Assembly: GCF_039545135.1 (NCBI RefSeq)
Contig: NZ_BAABRU010000006.1
Span: 62,001 to 126,000 of the forward strand
Reading direction: 5' to 3'
DNA: 64,000 bases
From: Herpetosiphon gulosus
GTDB lineage: Bacteria > Chloroflexota > Chloroflexia > Chloroflexales > Herpetosiphonaceae
This document shows positions 17,717-25,853 of this stretch, piece after piece. The notes below the pieces were generated by a model. The model did not search any database. It saw only the letters and a program-made list of their open reading frames with translations, and was not told the DNA's origin. Position numbers and translations under genes: made by a program. Positions within the stretch are counted from its first letter, which is position 1. The number at the start of each line of letters is the position of its first letter.

Positions 17717-18936
17717 TGGACACCTCGAATGTTGACCAAGGCGGCTGGTTGCAGCTGTTGTAACGCTTGACCCAAGGCGTGTGGGTCAGGCGAAAATGTC
17801 AGGGCTTGGCGCGGAGCGATCGGTTGGCCTAAGAGATCCAACATCACACAATGATCAAGCAAGCGGCGTGGATTCTCCCACAGCAAACACTGCTCACGAT
17901 CAAGCATTGCTTGGGCATAGGCTTGTTCATCCAAGCCAAAGCGACCAGTTTGCAACTCGGCCAAGGTTTGCTCAATTAATTGTTGGGCCAAGGGTTGAGC
18001 TTGATCAACTAAAAGACTTTGCATTGCAACCATACCATTCAGCCGATTGGCATGAACTTTGATCGCATAGGTTAATTGATGTTGTTGGCGTAATACCTGC
18101 AACCAGCGCGATCGCGGAAACGCCCCCAACAAGCCAAGGCTTGCTTGAAACATGGCATAATTTGGTGCAGCCAAGGTTGCACCACCCGACCATGCCATAC
18201 TCATTTGTGAGGGAATATGCGGTTGATACTCATGAATTAATAGGCGCTCTCGTGAGATAGCTGGAGCCGGATCATAATAACGCAATGGCTGGCGTTGGCC
18301 GATCCATGGTTGCAGCCATGCAGCAACCATCTCGCCAATTGCTTGCGCCGCATCGGCTACCACAAGATAGACAATTAATGGTGCTTGCTGGCTGATCATA
18401 CGCCAGGCTGCTTCGGCCTCGCCAGGGTGCTCTAGCCCTTGACTAGCAATATTTGAATCATCAGGCTGAAGCGCTTCGAGACAGCGGGTAAGGCTGGCAA
18501 GTTGGGGGTTAGTCCGTTGTTGCAGATACTGTTGCTCAACGATTCGCCGCGCTTGTTGCATACGCAGATCGGCAGAATCAGCTTGATCAAACAATGGTTG
18601 CTCAAACAGCTCAGTTAACATCGGTTGGATGCGCTGCAAGGCTGCGGCAAGCTCACTTGGCGTAGTAGCTTGGCTGACCCAATACCAAGTCAGGGTTGTA
18701 ATGGTTTCGCGCTGACTAGCCAGCCATTCGGGACAAAAGCCAGTTTGATTAAGCCATGTTTGGATCTGCTGCGGTTGTTGAGCACGCTGTTGGAGTAATT
18801 GCCCAAGCATATAGTTGGCAAATGGCGCTAAAGGAGATTGCCAAACCAACCACATGGTCGTTGTCCAAACTGTCGGGGCTTGAATGACACGCAGATACAC
18901 GCCAGTAGCCACTTGCAATTGCACAACCTCGCTCAT
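17713..18936 (-). CDS. M16-family peptidase-like protein, non-catalytic partner
   Basis: The protein has 407 residues with an M16-type fold, recognised by its layout and its C-terminal half (SRWLQVLRQQHQLTYAIKVHANRLNGM, the substrate-side R/Y block of the family, seen here as segments). The HxxEH zinc motif is absent: the equivalent N-terminal helix reads NYMLGQLLQQRAQQ. It overlaps the exporter gene upstream and the catalytic M16 gene downstream by 4 bp each, so translation is coupled and a heterodimer is likely. In such pairs the inactive subunit completes the chamber and helps bind substrate. The role in leader processing is inferred from context. Confidence 0.82.
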   Translation of the reverse strand: MSEVVQLQVATGVYLRVIQAPTVWTTTMWLVWQSPLAPFANYMLGQLLQQRAQQPQQIQTWLNQTGFCPEWLASQRETITTLTWYWVSQATTPSELAAALQRIQPMLTELFEQPLFDQADSADLRMQQARRIVEQQYLQQRTNPQLASLTRCLEALQPDDSNIASQGLEHPGEAEAAWRMISQQAPLIVYLVVADAAQAIGEMVAAWLQPWIGQRQPLRYYDPAPAISRERLLIHEYQPHIPSQMSMAWSGGATLAAPNYAMFQASLGLLGAFPRSRWLQVLRQQHQLTYAIKVHANRLNGMVAMQSLLVDQAQPLAQQLIEQTLAELQTGRFGLDEQAYAQAMLDREQCLLWENPRRLLDHCVMLDLLGQPIAPRQALTFSPDPHALGQALQQLQPAALVNIRGVQ

Positions 18937-20198
18937 AATAAGGCTCCCTCAGAGCGTGGGTCTGGTTGCGGCTTGTGATAATACAATGCCCGCCAAGCAC
19001 CGAAAGCCACCAAAGCGGCCCCAATGCTATAGACCCATTGCACCCCAATTTGGTCGGCAAGCGCACTACCAAGCGCAATTCCTAGAGGATTAGCAATATT
19101 AGCGATCATGCCAAAAAGATTGAAAACTCGCCCACGTAGATGACTTGGCGTTTCTTGTTGGAGTGCGGTATAGACTGGCATTTGATTAAAAACTAGCGCA
19201 ATGCTCATCGTCGTTGTCAAAAAGAGGCTCAACGGAACCCAGGTTGACCAACCTAAACTCAGCGCACTCAGGCTAGCTCCAATTAATCCAAGGCTGATTG
19301 ATTGATTGAGGCTGAGTTTTTGGCCCACCATCTGAAGTAGCAGTCCGCCAATAATTCCACCTACGAGGCTGGCCGTGCTTAACAAGCCATAAACACTGGG
19401 ATCGGCGTTCAGCACAGTCGTTACCAGCGCTGGAGTCAGGGTTGAATAGAGTGCACTCCCAAAGTTAACCACAATCACAATACTACTTAAAAAGCCCAAC
19501 AAATGGCTCAAGCGCAGATAATCGATTCCCTCACGCATATCTTGCCAGATGGCTTTAGGCGTAACAGCTCGCGGCGCTTTAGGGGTTGTTGCCGCCAACG
19601 ATGGCAACCAGAGCAACCAAACTGCTGAAAAAATAAATGAAAGCGCATTCAAAGCCATGGCCCACTCAGGCCCAATCCAAGCGATCAGCAAGCCAGCAAT
19701 GGCCGTAAATGCAACGCCCATCATGCGGCTAGCCATATTGGCGGCAATATTGGCAGCAAGTAAGGTTTCTGAGGCCAGTAGATCGGGCATGGCGGCACTA
19801 CGGGCTGAGCCAAAAAACATGCCAACGATGCTAAGGGCAAAGCTTACCCCATAAAACAGCCACAATGGCGGCTGATCAGCGAAAAGCATCGCGCCCACAA
19901 GGCTGGCTACCAAGAGTGCCCGCACCAGATCGGCGACTACCAAAATAGTTTTGCGGTTCCAACGATCAACCAATGTGCCAATCAAAAAGCCAACCAGTAA
20001 CGTGCCAAGCAGTCCAGCGATTGCCACCCCACCGGTTTGCATGGCCGAGCCAGTGCGCTGATAGATAAACCACATGATTGCCAATTTATAAAGAATATCG
20101 CCAAAGGTTGAGACAAGCTCTGCCGTAAAGAGAATGCGGAAGTTGCGGCTTGCAATAACCAAACGCCAGGCATGACTGGTTGAAAGTGGTTGTTTCAT
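18933..20198 (-). CDS. MFS transporter (DHA3-like), probable lanthipeptide exporter
   Basis: The 421-residue protein has about 12 hydrophobic segments and the MFS loop signature LVDRWNRKTILVVADLVRA after the second helix. It resembles the macrolide-efflux (MefA/DHA3) branch. The start codon overlaps the stop of the synthetase gene (ATGA), and its stop overlaps the M16-like gene in the same way. Lanthipeptide clusters more often use ABC exporters, so an MFS protein here is less common. I infer export of the modified peptide or self-protection by efflux. It is an inner-membrane protein. Confidence 0.88.
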   Translation of the reverse strand: MKQPLSTSHAWRLVIASRNFRILFTAELVSTFGDILYKLAIMWFIYQRTGSAMQTGGVAIAGLLGTLLVGFLIGTLVDRWNRKTILVVADLVRALLVASLVGAMLFADQPPLWLFYGVSFALSIVGMFFGSARSAAMPDLLASETLLAANIAANMASRMMGVAFTAIAGLLIAWIGPEWAMALNALSFIFSAVWLLWLPSLAATTPKAPRAVTPKAIWQDMREGIDYLRLSHLLGFLSSIVIVVNFGSALYSTLTPALVTTVLNADPSVYGLLSTASLVGGIIGGLLLQMVGQKLSLNQSISLGLIGASLSALSLGWSTWVPLSLFLTTTMSIALVFNQMPVYTALQQETPSHLRGRVFNLFGMIANIANPLGIALGSALADQIGVQWVYSIGAALVAFGAWRALYYHKPQPDPRSEGALL

Positions 20199-22894
20199 CC
20201 GATCCTCCCCTCGGCTACAACATTGGTTAATGGTAATGCAACAGGATGCGCTAGATCGATAGTGGGGTTAAGCCGAAGCAGGAATGACCCAACGCCAGCA
20301 TTGCCAACCATCAAATCAGCATTAAACGCGCCCGAACCATCAGATTCCCAGAGATATACGCCATCGGCATTATGGCCGCGCAAAAGCAATAGTTGGGCTA
20401 AATCGGCGGCTCGCTCGCGCCAAATTGGCTTTCCGGTTGCCTTGGCAACTTCAATCAAAGCTAGGCCTGCCCCAGCAATTCCATGACAGATGCCTGCCGG
20501 AGCACCGCGACAGCCCAACCAAGCACTCGTCGCCGCTTGTTCGGCTAAATCAGCATAGCGTTGCTCGCCCGACCACGTATAGAGACGCGACCAAAAGAGG
20601 CTTACCCCACCAGCGCCATTACAAAAATGAGGCCAGACCAGCTGATTCTGGACTGAGTGGGGCCAACTAATGCCAGCGCCATGAGCAACTGTAAGCTGAG
20701 CATCAATCAAGGCTTGGGCAACGTGTCGAATCGGCAAATCAAAAAGCGGATCATTGGTTAATTCAGCAGCGGCAATTAAGAAACTGCCAATGCCTGCATT
20801 CCCATGAGAGTAGCCATAGTGGATGTCAGGTGCTTGACCCATCACTAATTCCCAGCCAATCCCACTATGTAATGGCACGGCATGCGCGACCAACTGCTTG
20901 GCAATCGTGCGAACGCGCTCAATCCATTCGGCTTGCGGGAAGGCTTGGGTTGCCGCCAGATAGATCCAGCCTAAGCCAGCTAAGCCATGAGCGAGATCGG
21001 CATGCGGACACTCCATCAGATCAAGCCGTTCAAGCAGGGCCAATAATTCTGCTGAAGCAGTAGTTAAACCGCGCTGTTTGGCAACCGCAATCGCCAACCA
21101 TGCCACACCGCCACAGCCAAAATATAGCCCAGGAATCGTCGCCAAATGGGGATTACGTTCGATCCAGGTTAATGACCAAGCCAATGCCGCTTCAGCCTCA
21201 AGCAAAAAGCGCTCTTGGCCAGTCGCTTGATAGAGATCAAGTAGAAAAAGGCCCGTGCCAGTAGCACCATATTGAATTGAGATTGGCAACATCGTGTAGC
21301 CACCACCACCGTGCGGCCAATAGCTTTGCGGATTATCAGGCTGGGCAGTTTGGAGCAGCCAAGCTCCAAGTTTATGCGCAAGTGCTTGAGCATCAGGGAG
21401 TGGAAATACGGAGCCAGTTTCAGCAGCAGCGTGATCACCATTAAAGTAGCTAGTAATTTGCTCGCAAGACACTGGCTTTGCTTGGGCATCGTTGGTAGCC
21501 AGCAAGGCTAAGGTTAATTCGCGTAAATGGGGCGGCGCATCAGGGCGCAAACGAGCCAACAATTGACGAAAGCGATCCATTGTTGGCTGTTGATCAGCGG
21601 CAATCAACGGATTAGTCAAGGTTAATAAGAAGAAAAGGGTTGCGCCAAAGGAAAAATAATCATCAGCAAAACTTAACTGATGTTTGGAGTTACGGCTAGC
21701 ATCACGCGCAAAACCACGCGTCCATCCATAAAATGCTGGCGTTTCAGCCTCAAGGCAATGGCTAATTTCAAGATCAATTAATCGAAGTTTACTGTCGGGG
21801 CACACCATTATATTATTTGGATTGAAATCATGCAACACTATTTGCTGTTCATGCGCTACACGCAACATCAACCAAAGAGTTTGGGCGATTTGCTCAACCT
21901 CACTTAAGCTTAAGGGTTCGCCAATTAAACTCCGCTGGGTTAACCACGCACGCAATGAAGTGCCTTCGATATATTCTAAAACAAGGAAATGATTATCTTC
22001 TTGAATGAAGTGTTGATAGACTTGGGGAACAAAACCACTTGCGCTGAGTTTGGTCAGCATGGCATATTCATGCTGAATTCGTGCTCGGGCATCGCGATCG
22101 TAACTATCGGTACAGGCAAAACGCCGACCTTCTTTGATCACGACTAAGCGTGGCGGCTCAAGCGAGCGATCATCAGCCAAATAGACTCCGCCTTTCGCCG
22201 TTTGACGGAGCGCCTTGCGAATCCGATAGCGCGTTCCGAGCATGCCGGACTGAGGCTTAGAGCGTTGGGTCAGCCCCGCAGCTTCAAAAGGGTCGGTTAC
22301 CCAAGCGGGCTTGGAAAACCAAGGGTCACGTTTATCGGGAACTGTCGTGCCATCGGGAGTCTGCAGCAGTGGAATCACAACGCCAACAGGAGAAACGCTC
22401 ATCTGCACAGCAAAACCACCATAACGATAGTGCACCAAACTACCAGGAACCAGCGCCTGATCACTTGGAATCGCTGGCCCAGCCAAACCAATGGTTGCCT
22501 GATGTAATTGTTGGGCTAAATCAACTGCCTGTTGATCATTCGCTGGATAAACGGTAATAAACTTACCTACTTGACTCCGCTGACCAGGCAATCCTTCATT
22601 TAATACTGCAAGCGAAGCAATACTTTTGCTGAGTTTGAACTCAACGCCAGCTGCAAGCAGAATTGGTAAAACGCGTTGGAGCACATGCGGAGCGCTGGTA
22701 GGAGTCGCAGAAACATGCAATTTCCAGCCTTGGCGCGGTAGGCGACATGCTGGCAAACCAGCAAGCTGCAACCATTGACCATCAATCGTCACCTGACGTT
22801 CAGGCAAGGCTTTGATAGACTCCGCAACTAAGGCCTGGAGCGGCTCTTGCAAATTAAGCTTAATAACGTTTGAGCTCCTTGATTGATCAGCCAT
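20195..22894 (-). CDS. Lanthipeptide synthetase, lyase-kinase-LanC type (class III/IV)
   Basis: The ATG at 22894 follows AAGGAAG, giving 899 residues. The N-terminal ~200 residues match the phosphoSer/Thr lyase domain (GWKLHVSATP, VEFKLSKS, GKFITVYP). Residues ~240-500 are a Ser/Thr kinase with HDFNPNNIMV (His355-Asp356) and a DLE in place of DFG. From about 545 a LanC-type cyclase follows, with several HG repeats (YSHGNAGIG, LAHGLAGLG), FCNGAGG (Cys758) and ICHGIAG (Cys803-His804). These three residues are the usual zinc ligands; they are kept in class IV LanL and normally lost in class III LanKC. It should phosphorylate core Thr, eliminate phosphate and add Cys to form methyllanthionines. 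The precursors lie just upstream. Confidence 0.95.
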   Translation of the reverse strand: MADQSRSSNVIKLNLQEPLQALVAESIKALPERQVTIDGQWLQLAGLPACRLPRQGWKLHVSATPTSAPHVLQRVLPILLAAGVEFKLSKSIASLAVLNEGLPGQRSQVGKFITVYPANDQQAVDLAQQLHQATIGLAGPAIPSDQALVPGSLVHYRYGGFAVQMSVSPVGVVIPLLQTPDGTTVPDKRDPWFSKPAWVTDPFEAAGLTQRSKPQSGMLGTRYRIRKALRQTAKGGVYLADDRSLEPPRLVVIKEGRRFACTDSYDRDARARIQHEYAMLTKLSASGFVPQVYQHFIQEDNHFLVLEYIEGTSLRAWLTQRSLIGEPLSLSEVEQIAQTLWLMLRVAHEQQIVLHDFNPNNIMVCPDSKLRLIDLEISHCLEAETPAFYGWTRGFARDASRNSKHQLSFADDYFSFGATLFFLLTLTNPLIAADQQPTMDRFRQLLARLRPDAPPHLRELTLALLATNDAQAKPVSCEQITSYFNGDHAAAETGSVFPLPDAQALAHKLGAWLLQTAQPDNPQSYWPHGGGGYTMLPISIQYGATGTGLFLLDLYQATGQERFLLEAEAALAWSLTWIERNPHLATIPGLYFGCGGVAWLAIAVAKQRGLTTASAELLALLERLDLMECPHADLAHGLAGLGWIYLAATQAFPQAEWIERVRTIAKQLVAHAVPLHSGIGWELVMGQAPDIHYGYSHGNAGIGSFLIAAAELTNDPLFDLPIRHVAQALIDAQLTVAHGAGISWPHSVQNQLVWPHFCNGAGGVSLFWSRLYTWSGEQRYADLAEQAATSAWLGCRGAPAGICHGIAGAGLALIEVAKATGKPIWRERAADLAQLLLLRGHNADGVYLWESDGSGAFNADLMVGNAGVGSFLLRLNPTIDLAHPVALPLTNVVAEGRIG

Positions 22895-22920
22895 AGCAAC
22901 TTCCTTTAGCGTTAACAAGT

Positions 22921-22950
22921 GAAGCTGGGAGCCATGTGGCCCCCAGCTTC
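22921..22950 (-). promoter_or_regulatory. 13-bp hairpin between precursor and synthetase genes
   Basis: A continuous 13-bp stem with one G-U pair and a 4-base loop fills these 30 bases. It follows the stop codon of the downstream precursor by 12 bp and precedes the synthetase ribosome-binding site. There is no U-run, so partial termination or 3'-end protection of the precursor message is more likely than full termination. Confidence 0.7.
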
Positions 22951-22962
22951 GCAAGAGAATCT

Positions 22963-23115
22963 TTATTGTTGTTCAACCACGCCCGTCCATCCGCAAGTCC
23001 ATGCGCAAGTCCAGGTACAATCAGCAGCATCAGCAGCAGTATCGCTTTCGCCTTCGAATTTGTGCAATTCAGCGACGCTTACTACTTCTTCGTCGATCAA
23101 CAAAGTGGTTTCCAT
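22963..23115 (-). CDS. Lanthipeptide precursor peptide 1 (50 residues)
   Basis: This short gene starts at an ATG preceded by GAGGAA. The leader has LIDEEVVSVAELHKFEGE and is acidic; the core reads DCTWTCAWTCGWTGVVEQ and ends in a final Gln. The core is three tandem CxWT units with three Cys (33, 37, 41) and four Thr (34, 36, 40, 44), and no Ser. It could therefore form up to three methyllanthionine rings, while Ser-derived labionin is not possible. An AADAAD stretch separates leader from core. The canonical class III ILQLQ leader motif is not evident. It is 89% identical in protein to the copy 64 bp upstream, and the two cores are identical up to the last residue. The synthetase gene follows 68 bp downstream on the same strand. 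Confidence 0.9.
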   Translation of the reverse strand: METTLLIDEEVVSVAELHKFEGESDTAADAADCTWTCAWTCGWTGVVEQQ

Positions 23116-23179
23116 GAAGAGATTCCTCACAAACTAAAAGCTGATAATCAAGAAAGAACAACAAGAGAACTAATGCGAA

Positions 23180-23332
23180 TTAGAGTTGTTCGACGACACC
23201 CGTCCAACCACACGTCCATGCGCAAGTCCAGGTGCAATCAGCAGCATCAGCGGCAGTATCGCCTTCGCCTTCAAATTTGTGCAATTCAGCGACACTTACT
23301 ACTTCTTCGTCGATCAACATGATGTTTTCCAT
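23180..23332 (-). CDS. Lanthipeptide precursor peptide 2 (50 residues)
   Basis: This is the promoter-proximal copy. The ATG is preceded by AAAGGA. It differs from precursor 1 at residues 3-5 (NIM for TTL), at residue 24 (Gly for Ser) and at the last residue (Leu for Gln). The leader block LIDEEVVSVAELHKFEGE and the three CxWT core units are unchanged. Several third-position differences (for example TGC/TGT, GAC/GAT-type changes) show a tandem duplication that has been kept under protein-level selection. Both copies are probably on one transcript with the synthetase operon. Confidence 0.9.
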   Translation of the reverse strand: MENIMLIDEEVVSVAELHKFEGEGDTAADAADCTWTCAWTCGWTGVVEQL

Positions 23333-23594
23333 GAATGGATGTCCTTTCTGAATAGATTCGGAAGGTTTAGAGAAGAGAGAGGTTTACTTGCAAGTAAAGA
23401 TCAAACACTGTGTCTGCCGCTAGTATGCCAAATCGCCCACGCTTAATAAACTGCCAAAACGATAGTAAAAGCGATAGCTAGCTGATATATCACTTTTTTC
23501 AAAAACCGATACATTGTTGCAAATTCAGATAAGCTGATTTGATAAACAACTTTATTTAAATGTTATGATAAATAAGGTAAATTTCCACAAAATA
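23333..23594 (-). promoter_or_regulatory. Leader and promoter region of the lanthipeptide operon
   Basis: These 262 bp between the thiamine-operon terminator and precursor 2 are AT-rich, especially 23480-23590. The operon promoter must lie here. I see no convincing -35/-10 pair, no further precursor gene and no repeat. Confidence 0.45.
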
Positions 23595-23626
23595 TTAAGT
23601 AGCCAGCACCATCTCTGGCTACTTAA
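23595..23626 (-). terminator. Terminator of the thiamine operon
   Basis: A perfect 12-bp stem (TTAAGTAGCCAG with CTGGCTACTTAA) has an 8-base loop and is followed on the minus strand by TATTTT. It lies 31 bp after the thiD stop codon. Confidence 0.8.
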
Positions 23627-23657
23627 TCGCGATATAGTTCAAATAGCTTAATTGCGT

Positions 23658-24452
23658 TTAAACAGTTCGCTCACTCAGCCAAACCCAATGATTAACTGGA
23701 CTATGACCAGCTCCAATCGATTCGGCACTAGCAATCGCCTCGTATAAAAATGCATGCGCTTGGCAAACCGCACTCACCAAATCTGCGCCTCGTGCCAGCA
23801 ATGCCGTGATCGCCGCCGCATAGGTGCAGCCAGTGCCGTGGGTGTTGGGGGTGTCGATTCGCTCTGAGCGCAGTTCGAGCACCTGTTGACCATCGGCAAA
23901 TAAATCCAGCGGCTGGCCTTTGAGATGCCCACCTTTGAGCAAAACTGCCTTCGCTCCAAGTTTCAGCAAATCATCCAAGGCTGCATACATCGTGCGTTCG
24001 TCATCAATTTCGCGGCCCAGCAACACGCTGGCTTCAGGCAAATTGGGGGTAATTAGGCTGGCAATTGGCACTAATTGCTCACGCAAAGCCTGCACCGCAT
24101 CCTCAACTAATAGGCGATCACCACTCTTGGCCACCATCACCGGATCAACCACCAATGCCACAGGATATCGGCGCAGGCTATTCGCAACCGTTTCGATGAT
24201 CGTGGCGTTGCCAAGCATGCCCGTTTTAATCGCATCGGCCCCAATATCAGCTAAAACCGCCACGATTTGGCGTTCGATCAAACTTGGGCTAACTAATTCA
24301 AAAGCTTGAACACCAAGCGTATTTTGCGCAGTAATCGCCGTAATCACACTACTGCCATAGACTTGATAGGTATGAAAGGTTTTGAGATCGGCCTGAATTC
24401 CCGCGCCGCCGCCCGAATCGGAGCCAGCGATGGTTAATGCTTTTGCTCGCAT
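23658..24452 (-). CDS. thiD: Hydroxymethylpyrimidine/phosphomethylpyrimidine kinase ThiD
   Basis: The 264-residue length is normal for ThiD. The start AGSDSGGGAGIQADLKTF is the family's HMP-binding signature, followed by YGSSVITAITAQNT. The C-terminal part has the ribokinase-type GTGCTYAAAI block with the anion hole and catalytic region (DTPNTHGTGC). It phosphorylates HMP to HMP-P and then HMP-PP, the pyrimidine half for thiamine phosphate synthase. It directly abuts the tenA stop codon and is last in the riboswitch-controlled operon. Its substrate would come from uptake through the operon's transporters or from TenA action on thiamine breakdown products. Confidence 0.96.
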   Translation of the reverse strand: MRAKALTIAGSDSGGGAGIQADLKTFHTYQVYGSSVITAITAQNTLGVQAFELVSPSLIERQIVAVLADIGADAIKTGMLGNATIIETVANSLRRYPVALVVDPVMVAKSGDRLLVEDAVQALREQLVPIASLITPNLPEASVLLGREIDDERTMYAALDDLLKLGAKAVLLKGGHLKGQPLDLFADGQQVLELRSERIDTPNTHGTGCTYAAAITALLARGADLVSAVCQAHAFLYEAIASAESIGAGHSPVNHWVWLSERTV

Positions 24453-25073
24453 TTAGTTCCTCCAAACTGCTTCAAAAAAATCATATTCACATTGCATGGC
24501 ATAGCGATAGGCTTGGGCGGTGCTGGCCAGATTGTAGCTATGTTGATTGACCAGTTGCTCCAATTGCCTCGCCAAGGTTTCAAATTCGTTGCTGCTATAA
24601 GTTTCGATCCAAGCACTATAGCGATGGCTGGCGGTTTGAGTAGCAGCTAACGATTGACCAAGGTAGGCATATAAACGCATACAGGGAGCCAGCGCCGCCG
24701 CCAATGTGCCCAAATCGCTTGACCATGCCGTCAGTTGTAGAAAATCGGTGTAGCGCTGGGTAGCCGGATTAGGCTGCACCACACTCAAATCAACCTGCCA
24801 ATCGGCAGCAAAGGCTTGATGCAGTTGTAACTCTTGGATCACACCGCCAGCTAGCTGATGAAAGGTGCACACGCTAGCCCAATTTGGGGCTTTGGCCGCT
24901 GCCAAACTATAAGCCCGTGCAAAACTTTGCAGAAAAAAGCTATCTTGCCCAATATAATCAGCGAAGCGTTCGATGCCCAGTTGACCAGTTGCCAGCCCCT
25001 GCACAAACGGGTGCTGCAAACAAGCCTGGGCTAATAAACGATTAACCTGCCATAAATTCGCCGCATAATCCAT
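24453..25073 (-). CDS. tenA: TenA-family thiaminase II / aminopyrimidine aminohydrolase
   Basis: I use the ATG at 25073, preceded by AAGGAT; this gives 206 residues. The family features are visible: HPFVQGLATGQLGIERFADYIGQDSFFLQSFARAYSLA near the N-terminus, a helical bundle, and SNEFETLARQLEQLV with its conserved Glu near the C-terminus. TenA proteins hydrolyse 4-amino-5-aminomethyl-2-methylpyrimidine to HMP for salvage. The residue that would correspond to the usual active-site Cys (in B. subtilis TenA) falls in ALAPCMRLYAYLG, so it is probably kept. It abuts thiD. A 114-bp gap with a GC-rich inverted repeat separates it from ecfT upstream. Confidence 0.92.
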   Translation of the reverse strand: MDYAANLWQVNRLLAQACLQHPFVQGLATGQLGIERFADYIGQDSFFLQSFARAYSLAAAKAPNWASVCTFHQLAGGVIQELQLHQAFAADWQVDLSVVQPNPATQRYTDFLQLTAWSSDLGTLAAALAPCMRLYAYLGQSLAATQTASHRYSAWIETYSSNEFETLARQLEQLVNQHSYNLASTAQAYRYAMQCEYDFFEAVWRN

Positions 25074-25099
25074 GAACAATATCCTTAATTAATTGCAAT

Positions 25100-25187
25100 C
25101 CCTCACCCCAACCCCTCTCCCACTGCGGCGGGCGAGGGGCTTTTGGTTTGGTGGTTCCCTTCACCTCGCTCGGCGGGGGTGAGGGAG
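25100..25187. repeat. GC-rich inverted-repeat element inside the thiamine operon
   Basis: The element is bounded by CCCTCACCCC (25100-25109) and GGGGTGAGGG (25176-25185), with inner GGCGAGGGG and CCTCGC blocks that can pair further. It resembles the dispersed CCCTCACCCCAACCC-type palindromes found between genes in many bacteria. It fills the gap between ecfT and tenA and would fold strongly in the mRNA. Confidence 0.65.
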
Positions 25188-25853
25188 TCAGAACCAAATC
25201 AGCAAACTGAGACCACTGAGCACAAGCAAACTCCAATCTTGCCAACGCCACGGGTACGATTGCAGTATGGTCGGGCATTGATCGCTCAGGCCACGGGTAT
25301 GCAAAGCTTCGGCCAAATCATCGGCATGTTGCAAAGCTTGAGCTAAAATCGGCAAAACCAGCCAGCGCCCATTCCACAGCAAATACCAATGATCATTGCG
25401 AATACCCCGGCTGGCCAAGCTAGCTCGCGTTTGTTGGACAATCCGCAGCATTGCGGGCAATGTACTCAAGCTGCCTTCCAGCAAACGCACCAGATTTAGC
25501 GGCAAGCCAAGTTGGTATAGGCTGTCGATCAAAGCACTTGGCTCAACCAACGCAAACAGGAGTAAACCAATAATCCCCAAGCATGCCAGCCGCAAGCTCG
25601 CTTGGAGCGCAATCGACCATGTGCTACTCAAACCTAAACTCAGCCCAAGCAAGCCACAACTTATCAGCATGAGCCCAACATGCGGCCACATTGCAGCGCG
25701 AATCCGCCACCAAAGCCAGCCATAGATCAAACTCAGCGCCAACAATTGCTGCCACCAACAACCGAGCCAAAGCAAGCTATGCCCAATTGCTGCCACCAAA
25801 GCCAAGCATGCCAATGGATGCCAGCGCTGCGAACTCATAAATGGATCATTCAT
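25188..25853 (-). CDS. ecfT: ECF transporter transmembrane component EcfT
   Basis: The ATG at 25853 overlaps the stop of the fused ATPase gene (ATGA), which decides this start over one 33 bp upstream; the product has 221 residues. It has about five hydrophobic segments in the N-terminal half and the EcfT coupling region LPAMLRIVQQTRASLASRGI, whose A-R-G type motif contacts the ATPases. It couples ATP hydrolysis to toppling of the S component. Its partner S component here is ThiW-like, encoded two genes upstream. The length is slightly short for the family. Confidence 0.9.
   Translation of the reverse strand: MNDPFMSSQRWHPLACLALVAAIGHSLLWLGCWWQQLLALSLIYGWLWWRIRAAMWPHVGLMLISCGLLGLSLGLSSTWSIALQASLRLACLGIIGLLLFALVEPSALIDSLYQLGLPLNLVRLLEGSLSTLPAMLRIVQQTRASLASRGIRNDHWYLLWNGRWLVLPILAQALQHADDLAEALHTRGLSDQCPTILQSYPWRWQDWSLLVLSGLSLLIWF

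Noticed and set aside
22936-23322. Plus-strand open frame of 128 codons over the precursor genes
   Set aside because: It is antisense to both precursor genes, which have ribosome-binding sites and a clear RiPP layout; its sequence simply mirrors the duplicated coding strand.
25042-25278. Minus-strand frame covering the inverted repeat between ecfT and tenA
   Set aside because: It overlaps ecfT and tenA ends in another frame and mostly translates the palindromic element.
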